The translations under genes and the position numbers were made by a program. Source: Ruminococcaceae bacterium UBA3710 (GTDB lineage: Bacteria; Bacillota; Clostridia; Oscillospirales; Acutalibacteraceae). Taken from it: a stretch of DNA of 6,571 bases. Of this stretch, positions 1 through 6,395 are shown one piece after another (position 1 is the first letter of the stretch; every line of letters begins with the position of its first letter). Below the pieces are notes generated by a model. That model was not told the origin of the DNA and did no database searches. It saw only the letters and a program-made list of their open reading frames with translations. The stretch is from assembly GCA_002371985.1 (NCBI GenBank), contig DFHZ01000016.1:1-6571 (forward strand), read 5' to 3'.

Positions 1-1286
1 GCTTTATCCATACCCACGATATGGTGAACGGCACCGGATATGCCTATGGCGATATAGACCGACGGGGATACGGTTTTGCCGGTGAGACCTACCTGTAATT
101 CATACGGCAGTATACCATTATCGACCGCTTTCCTTGATGCACCGAGTTGTGCACCGTAAGACTCAGCAAATGCTTTTATGCTCTCAAGACAGTTTTTTGC
201 ACCATAACCTGCCGACACTACTATATCACTTGAATTCTTATTGGTCCTTACAGTCGCCATTGCAGGTTTTGTAAGGCTTTTGATTTTGGCTATCACACTT
301 CCGGAAAGAGCAGGTCTTATCATATAAAGGGTTTCGCCGTCAGTTTGAAGTGCGGTGCAGTCGGCACAAAGTCCCAAATCGAGTTTTGCGGCAATCAGTG
401 CAGAAACTCTTTTTGAAATACTGTCGCTCCCGAAAAGTACCGCATCGGGATTTTCGGTTTTTATAGACTTAATTACTGCATCAACATCGTTATTATCGCA
501 AAAAACAATATTATCAGAGACCGTTTTTGCATACTCGATAGGTGCCTTTGTTACACACAAAACTTTACTTATTTTCTTTTCCGTATGCGTAGTTTGTATT
601 TTTCGCTTGGTTTTGTTTAACGAATTTTTAATGACTTCATCGAGCCTATCAAAACTTATAAATTCACATTTGCGTCTGCCGGAAGTGTTCTCTTTCGTTT
701 CTACTACCCTTGTTGGTGAACCGGCAAACCCGCATTTTTGAAGGTCTGCTTTTATATCGTCAGCCGATAAAATCTTTACTTCTCCGACTTTTGAACGGAT
801 AGACGGCAGTCGCAGGGTATTTATCCGCTCCACTGTAAGCAATGCCGGGGAAGAAACCGTCATATCCCCCTCGTCCCTCGTTTTGCAGGAAACTGAATTA
901 TTTGTTATATCGCTTATACCCATAACATTTGTTATAAGATTAAAACCTGCCTTATAAGAAAGCATTACTCCTGTTTGAGCCGTATCGCCTATCAGTGTTT
1001 GCCGACCGCAGAAGATATAATCGGGTTTTATTATTTTTACTGCAAGAGAGAGCGTATAGGCGGTAGCCAATGTATCAGCACCGGCGAAAGCGGTGTCGTT
1101 TAAAAGATAAGCCGTTTTAGCACCGAGCCGAGTAAGGGACAACAGCGTATTTTTATTACTTTCAGGTCCCATACTTAAAAGGCAGACTTCGGCATCTTTA
1201 ACCGATAAAGCAAGTTCATAAGCACAGGCGTCAAAAGGGTTTATTTCACCGTCAAGCCCTATTCGGGCACATACAAGTATTTTCAT
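1..1286 (-). CDS. Fused electron transfer flavoprotein, beta subunit followed by alpha subunit (3' end beyond left edge)
   Basis: An uninterrupted frame of 428 complete codons begins at ATG 1286 and has no stop before the left edge. Residues 1-200 match ETF beta: the conserved GADTLATAYTL (69-79) and the nucleotide-binding CGRQTLIGDTAQTG (93-106). Residues 240-428 match ETF alpha: PDAVLFG (280-286), ADCTAL (308-313), IRPALSGS (323-330), and the FAD-binding run with GASRKAVD (382-389), LPYELQVGLTGK (393-404) and IAIGISGAVHH (412-422). ETF normally carries electrons from flavin dehydrogenases to a membrane oxidoreductase, or bifurcates them in anaerobes; it would be cytosolic. Odd points: the two subunits are one chain, the first 60-80 residues of a normal alpha subunit seem missing, and the usual Arg of the alpha GGRG motif is Tyr (SAGYG, 358-362). 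About 50-70 residues should remain off the edge. The start lies 5 bases after the kinase stop, with AAGG about 8 bases upstream. The family assignment is firm; electron donor and acceptor are unknown. Confidence 0.9.
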   Translation of the reverse strand, partial: MKILVCARIGLDGEINPFDACAYELALSVKDAEVCLLSMGPESNKNTLLSLTRLGAKTAYLLNDTAFAGADTLATAYTLSLAVKIIKPDYIFCGRQTLIGDTAQTGVMLSYKAGFNLITNVMGISDITNNSVSCKTRDEGDMTVSSPALLTVERINTLRLPSIRSKVGEVKILSADDIKADLQKCGFAGSPTRVVETKENTSGRRKCEFISFDRLDEVIKNSLNKTKRKIQTTHTEKKISKVLCVTKAPIEYAKTVSDNIVFCDNNDVDAVIKSIKTENPDAVLFGSDSISKRVSALIAAKLDLGLCADCTALQTDGETLYMIRPALSGSVIAKIKSLTKPAMATVRTNKNSSDIVVSAGYGAKNCLESIKAFAESYGAQLGASRKAVDNGILPYELQVGLTGKTVSPSVYIAIGISGAVHHIVGMDK

Positions 1287-1291
1287 AGCGA

Positions 1292-2761
1292 TTACCTTGC
1301 GTCGTATATAGAAGCGAGAGCATCGTGTATTTTTTTATACTCTTCAAACACCTTGCGATATTTTTCGGTATTTTCTTTATTTGGAGTTGTGATGTCTTCC
1401 CTCTTTACGCATTTTTGTGCAGCATCTTCCGCACTCGAAAACACACCCGTTGCAACCCCTGCAAGCATAGCCGAGCCAAGCGAAGAATCACTGCTTTTTG
1501 TGGTTATCATAGTAAGTCCTAAAACATCCGAAAGGATCTGTCGCCAAAGTTTTCCTTTTGTGCCGCCGCCTATTGCTGTAACGGTTGTATTATAAGGAAT
1601 GTTAAGGCTATCAAGATATAACTTACTGTCGAGCATAGAAAAGGCAACGCCTTCAAGTACAGCACGGGTAAAATGTGCTTTTGTATGAGTGGCACGAACC
1701 CCCGTAAAACTTCCGCAAAGAGCCGGGTCGGCATAAGGGGTGAGCTCTCCGTTTAAATACGGGTGGAATATTAGCCCTTCGGCACCGATCGGTATATTTT
1801 CAGCCTTATTATCAAGTTCTTTATATTCACCGCCGAAAGTATCTCTATACCAGCGATACGATGCGGCACAGGATTTTGTCGCCGTGCCGGGATACCAAAG
1901 ACCGTCTACGATATGGGAATAGTTTACAAGATGTCTGTCCGGGTACGGCTTATCTGTTATTACGCAAATTCTACCTGCTGTTGCGAGTTTTACGGTAACA
2001 TCGCCCTTTTGAACTGCACCGGAAGCGAATACTTCCATAACGGTATCGGTCGTACCGCAAATAACAGGTGTCCCCTCTTTGAGCCCTGTGGCATCCGCCG
2101 CCGTTTTTGTTACATTTCCTATAATATCAGTAGGCTTTACGATTGGCGGTAATATTTCCTCATTTACTCCGGCAATATCACAAAGCGATTTATCCCAACA
2201 CATTTTATTGCAGTCAAAAAGCATACTGCCCTGTGCTTCAATAAAATCGGTACAATAAACACCTGTAAGAAAATATCTTATATAATCTTTTTCAAAAAAG
2301 ATATATTTTGTTTTTCTGAAATTTTCCGGCTCGTTTTCTTTAAGCCACAAAAGTTGCGGAAGTGTCCAGATAGTATCAGGCTTATGGAAGGTTTTTTTGA
2401 AGATTTCCTCGCCCTTTTCTGCACGAAGTTTATCTGCCTGCTTGCGACTTCGGCTATCCGTCCAATGAATCGCATTTCTGATCGGCTCAAAGTTTTCATC
2501 GCAGATTACGGATGTATGTGTAGCGGAATCGATTGCAACAGCCAAAATACTACCTGCACTTATTTTGCTTTTTTCAAGTAGTGCTTTACAGTTCTCGCAG
2601 AGTGCTTTTATCCAATCGTCAGGCGATTGTTCACAAGCACCGTTTTCGGGATAAAGGGTAGGATATTCAACTGTATTCTCGGCAACTATATTGCCGTCCT
2701 CATCAATAAGGGTCGCCTTTGAAGCACCCCCACCGAAATCTATGCCCAAAAGAAAGTTCAT
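1292..2761 (-). CDS. FGGY-family carbohydrate kinase, xylulokinase-like
   Basis: A complete 489-residue protein, the usual length for the FGGY family (ATP-dependent kinases of ketoses, polyols and related sugars; cytosolic). The N-terminal ATPase lobe begins GIDFGGGASK (6-15), and CEQSPDDW (43-50) and HWTDSRS (99-105) are family hallmarks. GTTDT (236-240) carries the likely catalytic base Asp239. The second FGGY signature is GSFTGV...HFTRAVLEGVAFSMLD (350-378), and GGGTKGKLWRQILSDVLG (398-415) is the nucleotide-binding segment of the C-terminal lobe. True xylulokinases carry GQMHG near residue 80; here the region reads DSATHTSV (78-85), so the substrate may not be xylulose. The ATG has AAGGAG 7 bases upstream, and that site overlaps the stop of the DUF4867 gene. 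The ETF gene follows after 5 bases, so the two are probably translationally linked. The family is certain; the sugar is not. Confidence 0.93.
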   Translation of the reverse strand: MNFLLGIDFGGGASKATLIDEDGNIVAENTVEYPTLYPENGACEQSPDDWIKALCENCKALLEKSKISAGSILAVAIDSATHTSVICDENFEPIRNAIHWTDSRSRKQADKLRAEKGEEIFKKTFHKPDTIWTLPQLLWLKENEPENFRKTKYIFFEKDYIRYFLTGVYCTDFIEAQGSMLFDCNKMCWDKSLCDIAGVNEEILPPIVKPTDIIGNVTKTAADATGLKEGTPVICGTTDTVMEVFASGAVQKGDVTVKLATAGRICVITDKPYPDRHLVNYSHIVDGLWYPGTATKSCAASYRWYRDTFGGEYKELDNKAENIPIGAEGLIFHPYLNGELTPYADPALCGSFTGVRATHTKAHFTRAVLEGVAFSMLDSKLYLDSLNIPYNTTVTAIGGGTKGKLWRQILSDVLGLTMITTKSSDSSLGSAMLAGVATGVFSSAEDAAQKCVKREDITTPNKENTEKYRKVFEEYKKIHDALASIYDAR

Positions 2762-2772
2762 TCTTTTTCTCC

Positions 2773-3423
2773 TTAATACTTAATTTCAAAGTTAGTACCG
2801 GTTATACCCGATACTACACCTTTTTTTATTAGTTCGTCATTATTTATATGTGCAAGTATCCATTTATTTTTACGGAAAAGAAGAGGGTTTATAGGTTTAT
2901 CCGAAAGATTAGTATTCGTGCCCTTAGGAAGTCCTACTACACATCCAAATCCCTCTTTTTGAACTTCACAAGGGCAAAAATGCAATGTAGTAGCATAGAC
3001 TTCAACAACTGTACCCGCAGGAAGATAAAATGCTTTAAATTTAGAAGAATCTATCTTTCCGTTTTCTATATCCCAAATATGACCCAGTATCAAAACAAGC
3101 GGTGTAACGGCAACATTTATTTCATTTGCATTATGCCATTCGGTAGCATTCATAAATGTGTTATGTCCCCAACAATAACCAAGTTGCGTAGGAAGAGAAC
3201 CGTAAAACTCATTCTTAAATAAGGTTGCAATTTCCAAATTTTCAAAATCTTCTACGGATGGAAGATACGAAGAGCCGTTTTCCGGATTTTTGATTTTTTT
3301 AGCAGTTTGCGATAATTCTTTTATATCTAATCCGTTTATAACTCTACCGAAAGTTGAAAACTCATTATCGGTAACACTAAAAAATTCAATTTCCGGGTTT
3401 AATTTTTTTAGTTTATCTAACAT
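2773..3423 (-). CDS. DUF4867 family protein (function unknown, probable cupin-like fold)
   Basis: A complete 216-residue protein that I recognise as DUF4867, a family of unknown biochemical role that, as I recall, is found in Firmicutes sugar-use operons. Characteristic segments are FGRVI (25-29), GSLPTQLGYCWGHNT (75-89), EWHNANEINVAVTPLVLILG (95-114), FYLPAGTVVEVYATTLHFCPC (132-152), LPKGTNT (165-171) and NKWILAH (186-192). The alternating beta-rich pattern with a His-x3-Glu pair (H97, E101) and a later His (H148) resembles a cupin metal site. This is inference from pattern, not a demonstrated site. No signal peptide or membrane segment is present, so it is probably cytosolic. The ATG is preceded by a GAGGG ribosome binding site about 8 bases away that abuts the epimerase stop, and only 12 bases separate the genes. 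Its place between an epimerase and a kinase suggests a role as a sugar isomerase, epimerase or accessory protein. Confidence 0.85.
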   Translation of the reverse strand: MLDKLKKLNPEIEFFSVTDNEFSTFGRVINGLDIKELSQTAKKIKNPENGSSYLPSVEDFENLEIATLFKNEFYGSLPTQLGYCWGHNTFMNATEWHNANEINVAVTPLVLILGHIWDIENGKIDSSKFKAFYLPAGTVVEVYATTLHFCPCEVQKEGFGCVVGLPKGTNTNLSDKPINPLLFRKNKWILAHINNDELIKKGVVSGITGTNFEIKY

Positions 3424-3435
3424 TATATTTACCCT

Positions 3436-4287
3436 CTATTCAATTATGCTGATTGAGTGAGTATGATTGTATTCCTTTTTGGCAGGAAGGGAAATTATCC
3501 CCTCTTTTTTCTCTATATCATAACTGCTTCCGACAATATCCTGTATTCCGCTCCATGGCTCTAAGCAAATGTACGGAGAATTAGGTTTATGCCACAAAAG
3601 AAAGTATTTATCATCAGGAAAATCGACACGAACTGCTCTGCCGGTTTTTCTGTTTCTGAGTGTTGCCGATTTCGATTTTAAGTCTTTGAAAACAAGGGCA
3701 TCCACCGTAAAATACTTATCATACAAAGGAATATAGTTTTGGTCTTTAATAATCGGTAACTGCTGATTTGATAAGAGATTACCATAAAGTACATAAGCAT
3801 TGAGAGTTTCACTTTGAGGGAATATAACATCATAATCTTCTATGCCTTCGGGAGTATAATATCCCTCGTGAGAGCCGATACTGAAATACATTGTATTATC
3901 ACTCATGTTTTTAACCGAATAGTCAATTTTAAGTTTCTTTTGGTCTAATGCATATATAACTCTCAACTCGTAATCAAAAGGAAACTGCTTTTTTGTATCA
4001 CTGTCGGATTTATGCAAGAATACAACATTTGTATCGGTCTTACTTTCAACTTCAAATGTCTTAAACCGAGCATAACCGTGCTTTTCTAAGATGTACTCAC
4101 TACCGTTAAGTCTATATTTGTCATCTTTAAGTCCGCCGCATATCGGAAACAGAAGAGGACAAGAACCTGCCCATACCTCTTTTCTGCCTTCCCAGATATA
4201 TTCAGTATCATTACATATAAGACTTTTAAGTTCTGCACCGACTTCACTAATTTTTACGGTAATATATTCATTTTTTAAAGTAATCAT
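3436..4287 (-). CDS. Aldose 1-epimerase family protein, LacX-like
   Basis: A complete 283-residue galactose mutarotase-like protein; members interconvert alpha and beta anomers of free sugars in the cytosol. The opening (NEYITVKISEVGAELKSL, 6-23), IWEGRKEVWAG (31-41) and LLFPICGGLKDDKY (45-58) are typical of the LacX subgroup. Candidate active-site residues are His70 in EKHGYARF (68-75), His140 in SIGSHEGYY (136-144) and Glu243 in CLEPWSGIQD (241-250), which correspond to the conserved His, His and Glu of the mutarotase fold. The usual LacX motif GGHPAF appears as GSHEGY, so sugar recognition around His140 may differ. The start codon has an AGAGG ribosome binding site (4294-4298 on the opposite strand). 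It lies just after a hairpin in the 65-base gap from iolB, so expression may differ from the upstream genes. The family call is firm; the substrate is unknown. Confidence 0.9.
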   Translation of the reverse strand: MITLKNEYITVKISEVGAELKSLICNDTEYIWEGRKEVWAGSCPLLFPICGGLKDDKYRLNGSEYILEKHGYARFKTFEVESKTDTNVVFLHKSDSDTKKQFPFDYELRVIYALDQKKLKIDYSVKNMSDNTMYFSIGSHEGYYTPEGIEDYDVIFPQSETLNAYVLYGNLLSNQQLPIIKDQNYIPLYDKYFTVDALVFKDLKSKSATLRNRKTGRAVRVDFPDDKYFLLWHKPNSPYICLEPWSGIQDIVGSSYDIEKKEGIISLPAKKEYNHTHSISIIE

Positions 4288-4301
4288 AAAAAACCTCTTT
4301 T

Positions 4302-4347
4302 AAAAATAGCAGAGTAGAGATATGAAAATACATATCTCTACTTGCTA
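4302..4347 (-). terminator. Hairpin with U-tract between iolB and the epimerase: terminator, attenuator or processing element
   Basis: Two perfect 12-base arms, AGTAGAGATATG and CATATCTCTACT, enclose a 6-base loop (4325-4330). One bulged base (4312) is followed by five more pairs (TAGCA with TGCTA), giving a 17-pair stem at 4307-4347. Read on the minus strand, the stem is followed directly by five U residues (4302-4306), the form of an intrinsic terminator. Only 6 of the 17 pairs are G-C, so it may be leaky. The ribosome binding site of the epimerase follows 3 bases after the U-tract. That leaves no room for a promoter, which favours partial termination or RNA processing over a true operon end. 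On the plus strand the stem is followed by an A-tract, so it would not terminate transcription from that side. Confidence 0.7.
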
Positions 4348-4352
4348 AAAAC

Positions 4353-5147
4353 TTACATTTTTTCAATCCAAGCATGTTCAGGGTCGTTACTGCGGTTAAA
4401 GCCCTGATAATCCCCTGCCATAAGCCATAGGAAATATGTTTTATATCCCGGGGTGGAAACGGTTGTATGATAACCGAACGGGAACTCAACGAGTTCGTCA
4501 TTTTTAACCCTATATGCTTCGTCGGTTGTACCGTCAGAAGTATAAAGACATTGCACACCAAATCCCTGCTTCGGGTCAAACAGGAAATAATAAATTTCTT
4601 CTGCTATACATTCAGTCGGCATATTATCCACATCGTGTTTATGAGGGGGAAAACCTGCCCAGTTACCCTCGGTGCAATATGTTTCACCGATTGTCAAAAT
4701 TTTTGCATTACTATTCTGGTCAATTATAAAACTTGTTTCTCTTTCATAAGGAACTTTTCCTAAAACTTTTAGGGTTACATGATCCTCACGGAGAACCTGT
4801 GGCTCGGTTTTCTCAGATATTGGTGTTCCGCAAACGGCAATTTTTATATGGTCAATAGCCTCTATAATGAGTTTTTGCTCACGAGGCATATAGAAACTTT
4901 CTGCCTTGCGGTTTTCAAAAACATTTGCACGGTTTCCGACATTCTCATAAACTTCGTCGTTTACATATACATTACAATGACCTTCAAGCATAATAAATGC
5001 TATTTCCTTGTCTTCTGTATAAAAATCAAGTTTTTGTCCGGCTTCAAGTTCAATAATGCCAAACTCAAGTTTTTTAAGACTGCATTCACCGATTTTACAA
5101 ATCGATGTGTATCCGTTTGCACTTTTATATGCTTTTTTATAATTCAT
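4353..5147 (-). CDS. iolB: 5-deoxy-glucuronate isomerase (IolB)
   Basis: A complete 264-residue protein, close to the usual IolB length of about 270. IolB converts 5-deoxy-D-glucuronate to 5-dehydro-2-deoxy-D-gluconate in the cytosolic myo-inositol pathway. The two-domain bicupin pattern is clear. The C-terminal cupin has GNWAGFPPHKHDVDN (161-175), EEIYYFLF (183-190), QGFGVQCLYT (194-203), FGYHTTVSTPGYKTYFLWLMAG (224-245) and the family tail NDPEHAWI (254-261). His169, His171, Glu183 or Glu184, and His227 are the probable metal ligands. The start lies inside the end of the upstream oxidoreductase gene (11-base overlap), with AAGGAG 7 bases before the ATG, so the two are probably translationally coupled. 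No other standard inositol gene (iolC, D, E, G) is identifiable in the window, although the partial kinase upstream could play the IolC role. A close relative acting on another uronic acid cannot be excluded. Confidence 0.9.
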   Translation of the reverse strand: MNYKKAYKSANGYTSICKIGECSLKKLEFGIIELEAGQKLDFYTEDKEIAFIMLEGHCNVYVNDEVYENVGNRANVFENRKAESFYMPREQKLIIEAIDHIKIAVCGTPISEKTEPQVLREDHVTLKVLGKVPYERETSFIIDQNSNAKILTIGETYCTEGNWAGFPPHKHDVDNMPTECIAEEIYYFLFDPKQGFGVQCLYTSDGTTDEAYRVKNDELVEFPFGYHTTVSTPGYKTYFLWLMAGDYQGFNRSNDPEHAWIEKM

Positions 5148-6354
5148 AACCGTTCTCCTTCAAAAATTTCTTTGCGGTTTCAACTGAATTTCTTTTAAGT
5201 ATTGTTTGTAATTCTTTAATATCAAGTGTACCAAAATCGGTTGATAAAGCCGCTGCGGTACCTGCCGCCTGACCTGTAACCGCACAGCACGGTATTACCC
5301 TCGAGATATCCCACATAACTTCCGTAACAGAAATACATCTACCGGCAAAAATTAAATTTTTTATCTTTTTATTATACAAAGTTCCAAACGGTACTTCATA
5401 TACAGGACCTCGTTTTTTCCAATTAGAAATCATACCTACCGAATCTTCAAAAAATGTATGCTCTTCCTTTTCAGATAAAGTGTATTCGCCTACTATCTTT
5501 CTCGTCATTCTGATTTGCGGTGTTGTTGCAATCGTTACAGGTATAAATTCGGAATCAACTTTTCTTTTTTCAAGTAAATCGTTATAAATAGAGCGATGAG
5601 ATAAAATCATTTGCTCTGATAACTCTCTTCCGTTTAAACCGGAAAATCTCCTGTTTATAAGATGCGAAACTTCATTTTCGGGCGTTTTCTCTTCGTCAGG
5701 TATATCCGCAACACCCAACATATTAAGTTTATATCCTTTTTTCCCTATGCCGTAGTACCATCCTGCAAGAACATTGCCCTGTTTAAACAACTCTGTTGGA
5801 AGACCGGCAAATTTGGCTACATCGCAATCACCAGATGCATCAACTACTGATTTTACACCGTATGCAGTCCGTCCTGACTTGCTTTCAAGAATTATATGTT
5901 TTATCTTACTCTGAGAAATGTCAACTCCAACAACATAACTACCGTAAAACACATCAACCCCACTATCAATCAAAAGTTTCTCAACGAGAATAGCAAATAA
6001 CTGCGGGTTGTATTGAACTTCAAACCTCTTATCTTTTTCAGTTCTTGATCCGTTGTCAGAAAGCCAGTTATCAGGATATTTATCCTCTGCACCCATAGAA
6101 ACAGAAAGTCTTAACAATTCTTCGGCTATTCCAAAAGAAACCTGATGACCTACCCCGTCGCACAGTGGAAGATAAATAGTAATCAATCCGGAAGTGGCTA
6201 ATCCACCAAGCATAAACTGCTTTTCAAATAAAACCGTCTTTTTCCCCTGACGCGCGGCGGCTAATGCTGCGGAAATACCTGCTATTCCACCACCAACAAC
6301 CGCAACATCATAATTGCCATCAACAGTAGTTTTTATGTTCTCATTGATGTACAT
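5137..6354 (-). CDS. FAD-dependent oxidoreductase (FAD_oxidored family)
   Basis: A 405-residue flavoprotein. The N-terminal Rossmann FAD-binding motif is DVAVVGGGIAGISAALAAAR (16-35), followed by VLFEK (41-45) and LGGLATSGLI (49-58), which is typical of the FAD_oxidored (PF12831-type) family. Further family segments are SVVDASGDCDVAKFAGLP (169-186), IRMTRKIVGEYTLSE (281-295), GPVYEVPFGTLY (316-327) and IKNLIFAGRCISVTEVMWDISRVIPCCAVTGQAAGTAAAL (331-370), which includes the second FAD contact. There is no signal peptide or membrane segment, so it is cytosolic. The reaction is unknown, and no NAD(P)-binding motif beyond the FAD fold is evident. I chose the ATG at 6354. A TTG at 6378 would add 8 residues but has no ribosome binding site, and the ATG places the FAD motif at the usual distance of 15-20 residues. 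The ETF in the same operon is a plausible electron acceptor (inference). Confidence 0.9.
   Translation of the reverse strand: MYINENIKTTVDGNYDVAVVGGGIAGISAALAAARQGKKTVLFEKQFMLGGLATSGLITIYLPLCDGVGHQVSFGIAEELLRLSVSMGAEDKYPDNWLSDNGSRTEKDKRFEVQYNPQLFAILVEKLLIDSGVDVFYGSYVVGVDISQSKIKHIILESKSGRTAYGVKSVVDASGDCDVAKFAGLPTELFKQGNVLAGWYYGIGKKGYKLNMLGVADIPDEEKTPENEVSHLINRRFSGLNGRELSEQMILSHRSIYNDLLEKRKVDSEFIPVTIATTPQIRMTRKIVGEYTLSEKEEHTFFEDSVGMISNWKKRGPVYEVPFGTLYNKKIKNLIFAGRCISVTEVMWDISRVIPCCAVTGQAAGTAAALSTDFGTLDIKELQTILKRNSVETAKKFLKENGYEL
5155..5160 (-). promoter_or_regulatory. Ribosome binding site of iolB inside the oxidoreductase gene
   Basis: AAGGAG on the minus strand, 7 bases before the iolB ATG and wholly within the last codons of the FAD oxidoreductase gene. 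Because the stop codon of the upstream gene (5137-5139) lies past the iolB start, ribosomes finishing the oxidoreductase reach the iolB start. This supports coupled translation and fixes the iolB start at 5147. Confidence 0.8.
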
Positions 6355-6377
6355 ATAAGCACCGCTTTCGTTTTCCA

Positions 6378-6394
6378 AGATTTTTTAAAAATCT
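6378..6394. repeat. Short AT-rich palindrome between the PfkB kinase and the oxidoreductase
   Basis: Arms AGATTTTT and AAAAATCT flank one central T, in the short gap between the kinase stop and the oxidoreductase ATG. It has no loop and no following T-tract on the minus strand, so it is not a convincing terminator. It could be chance in AT-rich sequence or a weak protein-binding site. Confidence 0.3.
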
Positions 6395-6395
6395 A

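Noticed and set aside
355..741. Plus-strand open frame of 128 codons
   Set aside because: It lies antisense within the ETF coding frame, has no recognisable domain and no good ribosome binding site. The minus-strand frame has clear family motifs on both sides of it.
1..1286. Possible frameshift or split gene in the ETF region
   Set aside because: Codon-by-codon reading from the ATG at 1286 gives 428 codons without a stop, and both the beta and the alpha motifs appear in this one frame, so no frameshift is needed.
2848..3222. Plus-strand open frame of 124 codons
   Set aside because: It is antisense to the DUF4867 gene, which has family-wide motifs and a proper ribosome binding site.
4268..4579. 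Minus-strand open frame of 103 codons in another frame of iolB
   Set aside because: It overlaps the end of iolB, the hairpin and the start of the epimerase, and has no domain. It is explained as a shadow of iolB.
4779..5198. Plus-strand open frame of 139 codons
   Set aside because: It is antisense to iolB and the end of the oxidoreductase. Its Phe- and Cys-rich composition is what the complement of a real AT-rich gene gives, and no domain is recognised.
6378..6394. Palindrome as a terminator after the kinase gene
   Set aside because: It has no loop, no G-C content to speak of and no T-tract after it on the minus strand.
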